A stretch of DNA of 64,000 nt. Origin: Caulobacter sp. (GTDB lineage: Bacteria > Pseudomonadota > Alphaproteobacteria > Caulobacterales > Caulobacteraceae). Numbering within the stretch: the stretch's first letter is position 1; every line of letters begins with the position of its first letter. The notes beneath the pieces were generated by a model that did no database searches, was not told the DNA's origin, and saw only the letters and a program-made list of their open reading frames with translations. Location: contig JAUXMY010000043.1 of assembly GCA_030683005.1 (NCBI GenBank), positions 62,001 through 126,000 on the forward strand, given 5' to 3'. A program made the translations under genes and the position numbers. Positions 50,567-59,692 of this stretch are shown one piece after another.

Positions 50567-51295
50567 ATGAGACCCATCGGCGTTCAGCTCTACACCCTGC
50601 GCAAGCCGTTCGCGGCGGACCCGCTGGGCACGCTCGGGCGCATCCGCGACATCGGCTATGACGCGGTGGAGTTTGCAGCCCCGCTCGGCTCCGACTTCGC
50701 CGGGTTCGCGGCGTGCATGCGGGAGATCGGGCTCGACTGCCCCGCGGCGCATGTGGGCCTCGCCGACATGGCCGAGCGACCGGACACGGTGCTGGCGATG
50801 GCCGCCACGCTGGGCTGCCGCTACCTGGTGATGCCCTATGTGATGCCCGAGCAGCGGGACTGGACGGGCGTCATCGCCACGCTGGGCGCCTTCGCCAAGC
50901 GGGCCCGGGGGGAGGGGTTGCGGGTCGCCTACCACCACCACGACTTCGAGTTCGAGACGGTCGATGGGGTGCGGCCCTTCGACCGGCTGGTGGCCGAGAC
51001 CGATCCGGCGCTCGTCGATTTTGAACTCGACGTCTATTGGCTGAAGAAGGGCGGCGAGAATCCGAGGGCGGTCATCGAACAGCTGGCCGGGCGGGTGAAG
51101 CTGGTCCACCTCAAGGACTATTCAGCCGATGGCGGGATGGCGGATGTCGGGGCCGGGACCCTGGATTTCGCGGCCCTGATCCGGGCCGCGGACGCCGCTG
51201 GAGCCGAACACTACTTCGTCGAGCACGACTTCCCGCCGGCCCCCGGATGGCCCAGCGTGGAGGCCAGTCTTGCGCATCTGCGGACCCTGGGCTGA
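50567..51295 (+). CDS. TIM-barrel sugar phosphate isomerase/epimerase family protein
   Basis: 242 residues, 4 bases after the GMC gene. IolE/Hyi-like barrel with 'GVQLYTLRKPFAADPLGTLGRIRDIGYDAVEFA', a His-rich 'VAYHHHDFEFE' carrying a metal Glu, 'VDFELDVYWLKKGG' with Asp, 'VKLVHLKDYSADGG' with His and 'YFVEHDFPP' with Glu. Members act on 3-keto-glucose- or inositol-type intermediates. Last gene of the operon; two hairpins follow before the convergent phytase gene. Confidence 0.88.
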   Translation: MRPIGVQLYTLRKPFAADPLGTLGRIRDIGYDAVEFAAPLGSDFAGFAACMREIGLDCPAAHVGLADMAERPDTVLAMAATLGCRYLVMPYVMPEQRDWTGVIATLGAFAKRARGEGLRVAYHHHDFEFETVDGVRPFDRLVAETDPALVDFELDVYWLKKGGENPRAVIEQLAGRVKLVHLKDYSADGGMADVGAGTLDFAALIRAADAAGAEHYFVEHDFPPAPGWPSVEASLAHLRTLG

Positions 51296-51362
51296 GGCCG
51301 GGCTTCCTGACGGTGCGTGATCGAGGAGGCGAGCTCCAGCGGTGGAATCTGACCTGAACCTC

Positions 51363-51388
51363 CAGTCCCGCGGGCCGGCGCGGGACTG
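51363..51388. terminator. Hairpin after the sugar operon
   Basis: CAGTCCCGC (51363-51371) pairs perfectly with GCGGGACTG (51380-51388), 8-base loop. There is no T-run on either side, so termination may be weak or rho-assisted; placed between convergent genes. Confidence 0.5.
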
Positions 51389-51434
51389 ATATCGGCCATC
51401 AGGCTCCAACCTTTGATTCCAGAGGACAATTCAA

Positions 51435-51458
51435 CGGTCGGACGGTTCCGTCTGACCG
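51435..51458 (-). terminator. Hairpin after the phytase gene
   Basis: CGGTCGGACGG (51435-51445) and CCGTCTGACCG (51448-51458) are complementary at 10 of 11 positions. It lies 9 bases beyond the phytase stop codon on -; followed by a modestly T-rich CGTTGAATTG. Confidence 0.5.
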
Positions 51459-51467
51459 CATCGCGCT

Positions 51468-53537
51468 CTAACGCATCTCCAGGTTCAGCGCCTCGGCGAT
51501 CGATTTCCACGGGACGTATTTGTAGTTCTGGGTCTCCACCGGCAGGACGTTGCGGCCGTCCTGGGCGATCATGGCGCCGTTCTCGAAACCGGGGCCGAGG
51601 TTCCGGCTGGTGACCTCGAGCCCGTCAGTTTCGGAGATGCCGTCGATGCCGGCGGAGGGGTTGGCGACGACCGCGAAGGAGCCGAGGTACTCTTGCGCGC
51701 CTTCGCGCCGATAGACGGCGTAGGTGTCGTTGCCCTGGCTGGACACGATGATGTAGCCGCGCCCGCCGCCCAGGTCGTAGAGGCCAACGCCCTCATAGTC
51801 GTCCTTGACGGCCGGATTGTCCGCGATGCGCTCGACCAGGGTCATCGCCTTGCCGCCGTCAGGCCTGGCGCTCATGCGCCACAGGCCGACATCTTCCTCC
51901 CCGACGTAGAGAATGCCCTTCTCGTCATCGGCGACACAGCCCTCGGTCTGACTGCCAAAGGCCAGTTCCCGCACGAACTTCGCCCGCACCTTGCCCTTGC
52001 CGGCGTCGACCAGCTCCCACTGACGCTTGCGGGTGTCGTCGCCGTTGATGAAGACCCAGGTCTTGCCGGTGGCCGGATCGCGATACATGCACAGGCCGTA
52101 GGGGTCATTCAGCCCGGAGGGCTGCAGCCCGTCGGCCACGTCAGTCAGCTGGCGGGTCTGCGGGTCCAGCCGGTATATGGCGATGCTGCGATTGGTCCGG
52201 TTGCTGGCTGTGACCAGGGTCACGGTTTCACGCCCAAGCCTGAAGCCGTCCCGCAGATCGACGTTGTTCATCTTGCCGTCCCGCAGATCCTGAACAACCT
52301 CGCCCTTCATGTCATAGACGTACAGGCCGCCCTTCTTGTCGGTGCCCAATACGAGGCTCAGCGCGGGGTCGGTCGGATGGACCCAGATCGCCGGATCGTC
52401 GGCGGCGTCACCGAAGTTGACGACGGGCCGGGTCTCCACCGTGGCGACCACCGTAGGCAGGGGGGAATCCTGGCGCACGCGCGGATCGGTCGGGACGCCG
52501 GGACTGCGGTCCAGCGCGGCGGCCAGGTCCGCCATCGACACCGACTTGAAGTTCGATCCATCCTCGTCGGTGATCAGCAGCAGCCCATTGGGGAAGCCGG
52601 CGATGGATGCGCTCAGGCCATTCAGCGGTCCAGGCTCGCCGAGCGATTCACCGCCCTCGGGGCCGGATATGGTGACCGAGCCGATGTAGGCGTCGTCGGC
52701 GTCGCGGTCATAGACGTTCAGACGGCCGGCGGAGGCGTCCGATGCGATCAGCCAGCGGGCGCCGGGCCCGCCGTCATGCAGGGCCAGGCCGCCGACCTCG
52801 TCGCTGATCTGTCCGAACCGGGGTGATGCGATCAGGGTCGGGGCGGCGAAGGCTTCCGGATTGGCGTTGAAGCGCCAGATGCCGACCGTTTCCTCGGAGG
52901 CGTAGGCCGTCGCCGAGGCTTCATCGACCACGCACTGCTTGACGGTGGAGATGACGTTCAGCCGGCGCATCTGGCGCGTATCCAGCCGTCCGTCCGCGTT
53001 CGCATAGATCAACTGCTGATCGATCTCGCCGCCGTCGCCGACGATGAAAGCGTAGAGGGCGCCGTCAATGCGGCTGTGGAACAGGCAGACGTTCTCACCG
53101 GCGAAGCCGAGAGGAATCGCCCGGGCGCCGATCTCCGCAAGCGAGCCGCCATCCATCCGGTACAGGCGCAGGGCGTTGCTGGTTTTGTCGATCGAGGCCA
53201 CGACGGTAACCGGCGCCCCTTTCAGCCGAAACCCGTAGCTGGCGTCCACGCCCCCGCTTTCGCCGGCCGGGATCGACCCGAGTCGCGCGCCGGCCGCATC
53301 ATAGACTTCCAGTCCGCCCAGCGCGCCGGCGGCCAGGACGCGGGTCGTCGCGCCGTCCAGGACGAAGACCCCGGCCGCGACTTCTCCTGTCGCGCTCGCC
53401 TCGGTCTGCGCGCGCGCCGCGACATTGGGGAGCGGCGTGGCCGAGGGGGCCTGCGCGAGGGCTGATCCCGCGCCCATCGCCAGGGCGGCGACCAGGGCGG
53501 TGGTGCTCATCAGCATGCGGAGGCCGACGCTTTTCAT
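51468..53537 (-). CDS. Two-domain beta-propeller phytase (3-phytase)
   Basis: 689 residues from ATG 53537; upstream in-frame codons to 53705 precede a clear signal peptide ('LRMLMSTTALVAALAMGAGSALAQA') and are rejected. Beta-propeller phytases hydrolyse phytate with bound calcium outside the cytoplasm. The C-terminal domain (~360-689) has all family blocks: DDPAIWVHP (380-388), 'TDKKGGLYVYDMKGE', 'NNVDLRDGF', 'ASNRTNRSIAIYRLD', 'YGLCMYRDPATGKTWVF', 'QTEGCVADDEKGILYVGEEDVGLWR' and 'DYEGVGLYDL'. The N-terminal domain (~45-345) is a degenerate copy lacking DDPAIWVHP, the known dual-domain arrangement. Confidence 0.92.
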   Translation of the reverse strand: MKSVGLRMLMSTTALVAALAMGAGSALAQAPSATPLPNVAARAQTEASATGEVAAGVFVLDGATTRVLAAGALGGLEVYDAAGARLGSIPAGESGGVDASYGFRLKGAPVTVVASIDKTSNALRLYRMDGGSLAEIGARAIPLGFAGENVCLFHSRIDGALYAFIVGDGGEIDQQLIYANADGRLDTRQMRRLNVISTVKQCVVDEASATAYASEETVGIWRFNANPEAFAAPTLIASPRFGQISDEVGGLALHDGGPGARWLIASDASAGRLNVYDRDADDAYIGSVTISGPEGGESLGEPGPLNGLSASIAGFPNGLLLITDEDGSNFKSVSMADLAAALDRSPGVPTDPRVRQDSPLPTVVATVETRPVVNFGDAADDPAIWVHPTDPALSLVLGTDKKGGLYVYDMKGEVVQDLRDGKMNNVDLRDGFRLGRETVTLVTASNRTNRSIAIYRLDPQTRQLTDVADGLQPSGLNDPYGLCMYRDPATGKTWVFINGDDTRKRQWELVDAGKGKVRAKFVRELAFGSQTEGCVADDEKGILYVGEEDVGLWRMSARPDGGKAMTLVERIADNPAVKDDYEGVGLYDLGGGRGYIIVSSQGNDTYAVYRREGAQEYLGSFAVVANPSAGIDGISETDGLEVTSRNLGPGFENGAMIAQDGRNVLPVETQNYKYVPWKSIAEALNLEMR

Positions 53538-53778
53538 GAATCTGTCCGTTGTGACGACGCCGTGGTCCCCGTGACCGATGGCATTGCGATGCCGGTCCCG
53601 CCCGCACCGACATTCCGTATACCCCCTTGTCGATGTCAGCATGGTGACGCCGGCAGCAGCGACGGAGAGAGAAGCGGACATCCTGGCTCGAGCGCCAGGT
53701 TCCACGAGACCGGGGGGGGGGCGGCGATCTCGACGGCGACGGCGGGCCGGCTCAAAACTCCGGCTCGTCCAGGAACGG
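53538..53778. other. Intergenic region with a 10-G homopolymer
   Basis: The 241-base gap between the phytase start and the end of mnhG (both on -) holds no gene-like frame. Its notable feature is a run of ten G at 53712-53721, ~175 bases upstream of the phytase start. No intrinsic terminator for the Mrp operon is obvious. Confidence 0.6.
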
Positions 53779-54189
53779 CTAGCCTTCCTCTTCGCTCCGG
53801 ACCGGCCCGGCGCCCACGAAGGTCGCCCAGTCGGAGTTGTTCGGCGGGCGCGGCAGGCCGTCGATGATGCCGTCGGAGGGATTGGAGTCGATGCCCCGGC
53901 CCTGTCGATGGATGTGGGCCTTGGCGATCATGTTGGCCGAGACCGGGGCGGTCAGGAACAGGAAGAGGGTGATGAGCAGTTCGTGGGTCGAATAGGTGCC
54001 GCCGAACACCGGGAAGTAAATCATCGACGCAATGAGGCAGGCGCCGACGCCGAGCGTCGTGGCCTTGGTCGGGCCGTGCAGCCGGGTCATGAGCGACGGC
54101 AGTTTCGCCAGGCCCCAGGACCCGACCAGGGTGAAGAGTCCGCCAAGGACCAGCAGGGTCGCGATCAGGATTTCAGCCAGCAGGTTCAT
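53779..54189 (-). CDS. mnhG: Monovalent cation/H+ antiporter subunit G
   Basis: 136 residues from ATG 54189; the longer frame upstream is a shadow of mnhF. Three membrane helices at ~5-25, ~43-62 and ~66-88. Signature 'GLFTLVGSWGLAKLPSLMTRLHGPTKATTLGVG' is diagnostic for MnhG/PhaG. The C-terminal ~40 residues are a polar cytoplasmic tail. Last gene of the Mrp operon; its start overlaps the mnhF stop by 4 bases. Confidence 0.93.
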   Translation of the reverse strand: MNLLAEILIATLLVLGGLFTLVGSWGLAKLPSLMTRLHGPTKATTLGVGACLIASMIYFPVFGGTYSTHELLITLFLFLTAPVSANMIAKAHIHRQGRGIDSNPSDGIIDGLPRPPNNSDWATFVGAGPVRSEEEG

Positions 54190-54467
54190 TCGACAATGTC
54201 TCCCCGCAGCAGGAACTTGCAGTAGGCCACGGTGCCGACAAACCCGACCATGGCCAGCAGCAACGCCGCCTCGAAATAGCTCGCCGTCGCGTAGGCGATG
54301 CCGAACAGGACGACCAGGGCGATGGCGTTGATGGTCAGGGTGTCGACCGCGAGGATCCGGTCGGCCGACGTAGGGCCTCGCCAAAGCCTGAACAGGTTCA
54401 GCAGGATCGAAAGGCTGACACAGACCATGGCAAAGCCCAGCGCCAGGGTCAGGATGGAACCGGTCAT
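54186..54467 (-). CDS. mnhF: Monovalent cation/H+ antiporter subunit F
   Basis: 93 residues with three membrane helices. The family motif 'RLWRGPTSADRILAVDTLTINAIALVVLFGI' is present. Small hydrophobic subunit needed for assembly of the multi-subunit Mrp antiporter. Overlaps mnhE and mnhG by 4 bases each, so the three are translationally coupled. Confidence 0.93.
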   Translation of the reverse strand: MTGSILTLALGFAMVCVSLSILLNLFRLWRGPTSADRILAVDTLTINAIALVVLFGIAYATASYFEAALLLAMVGFVGTVAYCKFLLRGDIVE

Positions 54468-54955
54468 GCGAACACCTTCAGAAGACGGGCCTCGTAGCGG
54501 CTCTTGATCCGGGCGATCTCGGCCTCGGGATCGGCGGCGTCAATGGCGTGGACAAGCAGGGCGCGACCGCAGGCCGAGATGTCGCAAGAGACGGTGCCCG
54601 GGGTCAGACTGATGGTGCCGGCCAGCGCCGTGATCGCTTCCGGCGACCGGAGTTCCAGCGGTATCACCAGCCACTGGGCGCGCAGATCGCGATTTCGCCG
54701 TGACAGGATCAGCCACGCGACCTGGAAATTGGCCACGATGACGTCGAACAGGACAATGCTGAAATAGCCGATCATGGCAGGTCCAAACCGGACCTTCGGC
54801 CGATCCGGCCAGAAGCGGCTGGTGATCAGGGGCGTCAGGATGCCGAAGACGAGTGCGAGAAACAGCGCTCCAAATGTGAGTTCATTGACCAGCAGCATCC
54901 AAACCACGACCAGCATGGCGCTGAGGGCGGGGTGCGGCAGGATTCGACGGATCAT
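54464..54955 (-). CDS. mnhE: Monovalent cation/H+ antiporter subunit E
   Basis: 163 residues from ATG 54955; the longer frame runs through mnhD and is rejected. Two or three helices at ~10-45 ('MLVVVWMLLVNELTFGALFLALVFGILTPLI') and ~58-80, then the cytoplasmic domain with 'SPEAITALAGTISLTPGTVSCDI', typical of MnhE/PhaE. Start overlaps the mnhD stop by 4 bases. Confidence 0.93.
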   Translation of the reverse strand: MIRRILPHPALSAMLVVVWMLLVNELTFGALFLALVFGILTPLITSRFWPDRPKVRFGPAMIGYFSIVLFDVIVANFQVAWLILSRRNRDLRAQWLVIPLELRSPEAITALAGTISLTPGTVSCDISACGRALLVHAIDAADPEAEIARIKSRYEARLLKVFA

Positions 54956-56493
54956 CGACGGCCTCCCGATTGCGGGCCCAACACGGCCTCGATGTAGTCC
55001 GCGGGCTGGAACAGCTGCCGGGCGGTCGCGGCTGTGTAGTCGGTGATGGGACCACTCAATACGGTCAGAACTGCGAGCGCCAGCAGCAGGCTGGCGGCGG
55101 CCGCCACCCCGCCGCGCTTGCCGCGCAGGGTCCGGAGCGAGACCTCGCCCTCCACAGCCGCGCTCTTCCAGAAGATGAGACTGCCGGCCCGCGCGAAGGC
55201 GAGGATTCCGATCACCGTCGTTGTCAGGATGACCGTCCAGATCCAGACAGCATGCGGGGTTGCCCGGACACCGTCGAGTATCAGTAGTTTGCCGACGAAC
55301 CCGGACAGGGGCGGCAGGCCGACGACGGCGATCGCCGCCAGCAGGAAGAGGCCCGACAGGACTTCGATCTGCCGAAACCTCGGGGCCAGGCTGATCGCAT
55401 CGCCGTGCTCGGCCCGCCGCTCGGCGATCAGGTCGACGACCAGGAACAGCGCGGCGGCGGCCAGGGTCGAATGAAGGATGTAGTAGAGCGCCGACCCCAT
55501 CGCCTCGACGGTGAAGACCGAAACGGCGCACAGCAGGGCTCCCATTGATCCGACCACGGCCCAGGCCGCAAGGTCGCGCAGACCCCGCGAGGCGAAAAGG
55601 CCCACGAAGCCGATGATGATGGTCATCAGCGCCGCGGGCAGCATCCACGGACCGGCCACGAAGGCGAGGGCGCCGGCATCCTCGCCGAAGATGAGCGTAC
55701 TGGTGCGGATGATGGAATAGGCGCCGACCTTGGTCATGATGGCGAACAGGGCGGCGACGGCTCCGGATGTCGCCGCATAGGTTCCGGGTAGCCAGAAGTG
55801 GAGCGGGACCAGCGCCGCCTTCAGCGCGAACACCGTGGTCAGCAGCAGGGCCGAGGCCGCGATCAATCCCTGGTCCCCGGCCGGAGCGGCGGCGACGCGA
55901 ACAGCCAGGTCTGCCATGTTGAGCGTCCCGGTCACGCCGTAGAGGAGCCCAACGCCCACGAGGAACAGGGTCGAACCAACCAGGTTGATGATCACATACC
56001 GCACGCCGGCCTTGAGCCGCGCGGCGCCCTGACCGTGCAGCATCAGCCCGTAGGAGGCGATCAGCAGGACCTCGAAGAAGACGAACAGGTTGAACAGGTC
56101 GCCGGTCAGGAAGGCGCCGTTCAGCCCGAGCAACTGGAACTGGAACAGCGGGTGGAAATGCCATCCCTTCCGGTCCGCCCCGGTGCTGACGGCATAGATC
56201 AGCGCCGCCAGGGCAAGGAGTGCTGTCAGCAGCAGCATCATCGCCGACAGGCGGTCGAGCACCAGAACGATTCCGAAAGGCGCCCGCCAGTTGCCCAGGG
56301 CGTAGCTCTGGATCGCGCCGCCATCAGCCTCGGACACGAGAACGCCCGCGATGATGATCAGGGCCACGCATGACCCGATCGAGGCGAGGCGCGACAGGGT
56401 CAGCCGGTGGCGCAGGAGCAGCAGGATCGACGCGGCCATCACGGCCGGAAGAATGACGCTGGCGATCACCCAGTAGGATACGGTCAGGCTCAT
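54952..56493 (-). CDS. mnhD: Monovalent cation/H+ antiporter subunit D
   Basis: 513 residues, 14 predicted helices, homologous to the antiporter-like subunits of respiratory complex I. The proton-channel features 'FNLFVFFEVLLIASYGLMLHGQG' (Glu in TM5), 'FALKAALVPLHFWLPGTYAATSGAVAALFAIMTKVGAYSIIR' with conserved Lys are seen. It forms the membrane core together with subunit A. Overlaps mnhC by 4 bases. Confidence 0.94.
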   Translation of the reverse strand: MSLTVSYWVIASVILPAVMAASILLLLRHRLTLSRLASIGSCVALIIIAGVLVSEADGGAIQSYALGNWRAPFGIVLVLDRLSAMMLLLTALLALAALIYAVSTGADRKGWHFHPLFQFQLLGLNGAFLTGDLFNLFVFFEVLLIASYGLMLHGQGAARLKAGVRYVIINLVGSTLFLVGVGLLYGVTGTLNMADLAVRVAAAPAGDQGLIAASALLLTTVFALKAALVPLHFWLPGTYAATSGAVAALFAIMTKVGAYSIIRTSTLIFGEDAGALAFVAGPWMLPAALMTIIIGFVGLFASRGLRDLAAWAVVGSMGALLCAVSVFTVEAMGSALYYILHSTLAAAALFLVVDLIAERRAEHGDAISLAPRFRQIEVLSGLFLLAAIAVVGLPPLSGFVGKLLILDGVRATPHAVWIWTVILTTTVIGILAFARAGSLIFWKSAAVEGEVSLRTLRGKRGGVAAAASLLLALAVLTVLSGPITDYTAATARQLFQPADYIEAVLGPQSGGRR

Positions 56494-56840
56494 TGGTCGC
56501 CCTCGGCGTCCTGCGTTCCGTCGACTCGATCGGCGCCCGTCTCCAGGTAGCTCCGCAGGGCCAGAACGACGACGAAGGCGGTCATCCCGAATGCAATGAC
56601 GATCGCGGTCAGGACGAGCGCCTGGGGCAGCGGATCGGTGTAGCCCTCGGCCGCCTTGTCGAAGAGCGGCGGTCGGTCGATCACCAACCGCCCCATGGCG
56701 AACAGGAACACGTTGATCGCATAGGACAGAAAGGCCAGTCCCAGGACGACAGGGAAGGTCCGCCTGCGAAGCACGAGGTAGACGCCCGCGGCGGTCAGGA
56801 CGGCGATGGCGGACGCGACGAGAAGTTCCAGGCTGATCAT
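56490..56840 (-). CDS. mnhC: Monovalent cation/H+ antiporter subunit C
   Basis: 116 residues from ATG 56840, NuoK-like with three helices: ~5-22, ~28-47 and ~73-98. 'LLVASAIAVLTAAGVYLVLRR' and 'LPQALVLTAIVIAFGMTAFVVVLALR' with the conserved 'DPLPQALVLTAIVI' block identify it. Overlaps the mnhA-B stop by 4 bases. Confidence 0.93.
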   Translation of the reverse strand: MISLELLVASAIAVLTAAGVYLVLRRRTFPVVLGLAFLSYAINVFLFAMGRLVIDRPPLFDKAAEGYTDPLPQALVLTAIVIAFGMTAFVVVLALRSYLETGADRVDGTQDAEGDQ

Positions 56841-59692
56841 TGACCGGCCTCCGGGGAGGCGGGGCGGGACGGGTCGACGTCCATGGCCTCGTCGGTCCCG
56901 GCCTGGACCTGCTTCTCGGCGCTCTGGGCCACCTGGGACAGCTGCGCCAGCGCCAGGATCACCGCGCCGATAACGGTCAGCGCCACGCCGGTATCGAAGA
57001 GCATGGCGGTCGCCAGCTCGAACTTTCCGATCATGGGGAGGCTGAAATAGCCGAATGCGGTGGTCATGAAGGGCGCGCCGAACACCAGCGAGCCCAGGCC
57101 GGTCGCGGCGGCGATCAGCACGCCCAGCCCGATCACGGTGTGATGGTCCGCCCGGAATCGCTGGTCGGCGAACTGGAAGCCTGAAGCCATGTACTGCATC
57201 AGAATGGCTATGGAGATGACAAGGCCGGCGATAAAGCCCCCGCCCGGCTGGTTGTGACCTCGCAGGAAAATGTAGAAGCCGACCATGATCGCCAGCGGCA
57301 GGAGCAGCCGCGTGGCCACGACCAGCATCATCGGATGGTGTTCGGGCGAGCGGGGCGTATCGGGCTTCCAGTTCAGGATTCGACGGCCGCTGGGGCCGAT
57401 CCCGGTCTTCTCGAGCAGGGCGAATATGGCGAGCGCCGCGATGCCCAGAACGATGATCTCGCCAAAGGTGTCGAAGCCCCGGAAGTCGACCAGAATCACG
57501 TTGACGACGTTGGTCCCCCCGCCGCCGGAATAGGCGTTCTCCCAGAAGTAGGCCGAGATGGTGTCGGGCGCGCGGGTCATCACGGCCCAGGCCGCGCCGC
57601 CGACGCCGAGGCCGGACAGGGCGGCCAGTACGCCGTCCCGGACGCGCCTCGTGGAGCTGCTCTCGCGAGGGCTGGTCTTCGGAAGAAGGTTCAGCGCCAG
57701 GAGCATCAGCAGGATGGTCACCACCTCGACCGAGATCTGGGTCAGGGCGAGGTCGGGCGCTGACAGGTGGACAAATCCCAGCGAGATCACCAGGCCGACA
57801 ATCCCGATGTAGATCAGCGATACATACCGGGCCCGGTGATTGACCAGAACCAGAACCGTGGCGGTCACCAGCGCCAGCCATCCGACCATGGCCGGCGCCG
57901 AGGCCGGTGTCGTCGGGTGGTCGCCGCCGCCGTCCGCGAATCCCATGTACCCGGCGAAGCCGACGGTGACGGCGGTTCCGATGAACATCGCGATGTAGCG
58001 CTCGAGCGAGCCGTTCTGGACGCGATCCGTGAAGGCCACGGCGGCGCGAGCTGCGGCGCCGACCGCCTTGTCGAACAAGGCCTTGGCGTCCGGCAGCGCC
58101 AGGCCATGCCAGAAGCCGGCGATGCGGTGATGGGCGGCCAGGATGGCGAGGCCCAGGCCGATGGCCGCAAGGCTCATGAACAGGGCAGGGGTCACGCCAT
58201 GCCACAGCGACAGGGAATAGTAGGGCGTCTCGCCGCCGATGACCGACCGCGCCACCTGCTCGACCAGAGGACCCGCAACCACGGCTGGAAACAGACCGAT
58301 CGCCACGACCAGCGCCACCAGAACGGCGGGCGGACCCCATAGCCCGATGCCGGGATCGTGCGGCGTGCGGGGATAGTCGGTGCGTCGCTTGCCGAAAAAG
58401 ACGTGGACGATGTAACGGAACGAATAGGCCACCGAGAAGGTCGCGCCCAGCGTGGCCAGGGCCGGCACGAGCCAGGCCTGGTCCCACCAGACGGTGTGCG
58501 CCGCCTCCTCAAGCATCATTTCCTTGGAGATGAAGCCGTTGAGCGGCGGGATGCCCGCCATCGACAGCCCCGCCACGACCGCAAGGGTCGCGGCGATGGG
58601 CATCAAGGCCGCCAGACCGCCCAGCCGCTTGACGTCGCGGGTTCCCACCTCGTGGTCGACGATCCCGGCGTTCATGAACAGCGCCGCCTTGAACGTCGCG
58701 TGATTGATGATGTGGAAGACGCCGACCACCGCCGCCATCGGCGTGCCGAAGCCGAACAGCATGGTCAGGAAGCCCAGGTGGCTGATCGTGGAATAGGCGA
58801 GCAGTCCCTTCAGGTCGTCCTTGAACAGGGCGACGACGGCGGCGAACACCATGGTCACCAGACCCGTGGTTGCGACCAGGTAGAACCAGGCGTCGGTGCC
58901 GGCCAGCACCGGCCACAGGCGCGCGAGCATGAAGATGCCGGCCTTCACCATGGTGGCGGAGTGGAGATAGGCGCTGACCGGCGTCGGGGCCGCCATGGCG
59001 TGCGGCAGCCAGAAATGGAACGGGAACTGCGCCGACTTGGTGAAGCAGCCGCCGAGGATCAGCAACAGGGCCGGCAGGTAGAGCGGCGAAGCCTGGATCG
59101 CTTCACGGTTCTGCAGGATCACGGTGAGGTCGGTCGACCCCGCGATGTGGCTGAGGATCAGCAGGCCTGCGATCAGCGACAGTCCGCCGGCGCCGGTGAC
59201 CATCAGCGCCATCCGGGCGCCCTGCCGCCCTTCGGGCAGGTGGCGCCAGAAGCCGATCAGCAGGAAGGACGACAGGCTGGTCAGCTCCCAGAAGATCAGC
59301 AGAAGCAGGACGTTGTCCGAAAGGACGATGCCCAGCATCGCGCCCTGGAACAGCAACAGATAGGTGAAGAACCGTCCCATCGGGTCGGCCTTCGCCAGAT
59401 AGAACCGAGCGTAGACGATGATCAGCAGCCCGATGCCCAGGATCATGCCGGCGAACATCAGGCCCAGCGGATCGAGAAACAGATTGAGATTGAGACCCAG
59501 CAGCGGAATCCAGTCGATCCGCACCTGAACCGTCTCGCCAGCCATCACGCCAGGGGCAAGGGCTCCGAGAATCACCAGAGCCGACAGGGTGACCGCGCCG
59601 GCGGCCAGGGCGCTCGCGTTTCGCCCGGCCCGAATCGCCAGGGCGGGGGCAATGGCTCCGATCAGGGGCAGGAAGGCGAGCACAAGCAGCAA
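56837..59692 (-). CDS. mnhA: Monovalent cation/H+ antiporter, fused subunits A and B
   Basis: 951 residues if TTG 59692 is used (the frame is open to 59833, but the first membrane helix 'LLLVLAFLPLIGAIAPALAI' begins here and AGGG precedes it). Residues ~1-620 are the NuoL-like core ('LLIFWELTSLSSFLLIGFW', 'KSAQFPFHFWLPHAMAAPTPVSAYLHSATMVKAG'); then MnhA C-terminal helices with DUF4040 ('DLALTQISVEVVTILLMLLALNLLP'). Residues ~789-951 are a full MnhB domain ('FYIFLRGHNQPGGGFIAGLVISIAILMQYMASG'). The A-B fusion is known from Pha-type rhizobial systems. The complex exports Na+ or K+ in exchange for protons. Confidence 0.92.
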   Translation of the reverse strand: MLLVLAFLPLIGAIAPALAIRAGRNASALAAGAVTLSALVILGALAPGVMAGETVQVRIDWIPLLGLNLNLFLDPLGLMFAGMILGIGLLIIVYARFYLAKADPMGRFFTYLLLFQGAMLGIVLSDNVLLLLIFWELTSLSSFLLIGFWRHLPEGRQGARMALMVTGAGGLSLIAGLLILSHIAGSTDLTVILQNREAIQASPLYLPALLLILGGCFTKSAQFPFHFWLPHAMAAPTPVSAYLHSATMVKAGIFMLARLWPVLAGTDAWFYLVATTGLVTMVFAAVVALFKDDLKGLLAYSTISHLGFLTMLFGFGTPMAAVVGVFHIINHATFKAALFMNAGIVDHEVGTRDVKRLGGLAALMPIAATLAVVAGLSMAGIPPLNGFISKEMMLEEAAHTVWWDQAWLVPALATLGATFSVAYSFRYIVHVFFGKRRTDYPRTPHDPGIGLWGPPAVLVALVVAIGLFPAVVAGPLVEQVARSVIGGETPYYSLSLWHGVTPALFMSLAAIGLGLAILAAHHRIAGFWHGLALPDAKALFDKAVGAAARAAVAFTDRVQNGSLERYIAMFIGTAVTVGFAGYMGFADGGGDHPTTPASAPAMVGWLALVTATVLVLVNHRARYVSLIYIGIVGLVISLGFVHLSAPDLALTQISVEVVTILLMLLALNLLPKTSPRESSSTRRVRDGVLAALSGLGVGGAAWAVMTRAPDTISAYFWENAYSGGGGTNVVNVILVDFRGFDTFGEIIVLGIAALAIFALLEKTGIGPSGRRILNWKPDTPRSPEHHPMMLVVATRLLLPLAIMVGFYIFLRGHNQPGGGFIAGLVISIAILMQYMASGFQFADQRFRADHHTVIGLGVLIAAATGLGSLVFGAPFMTTAFGYFSLPMIGKFELATAMLFDTGVALTVIGAVILALAQLSQVAQSAEKQVQAGTDEAMDVDPSRPASPEAGQ

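Noticed and set aside
53630..53660. Possible Pho box upstream of the phytase
   Set aside because: CGTCACC and CTGACAT on - are spaced 10 bases and deviate from CTGTCAT repeats at several positions; too weak to list as a feature.
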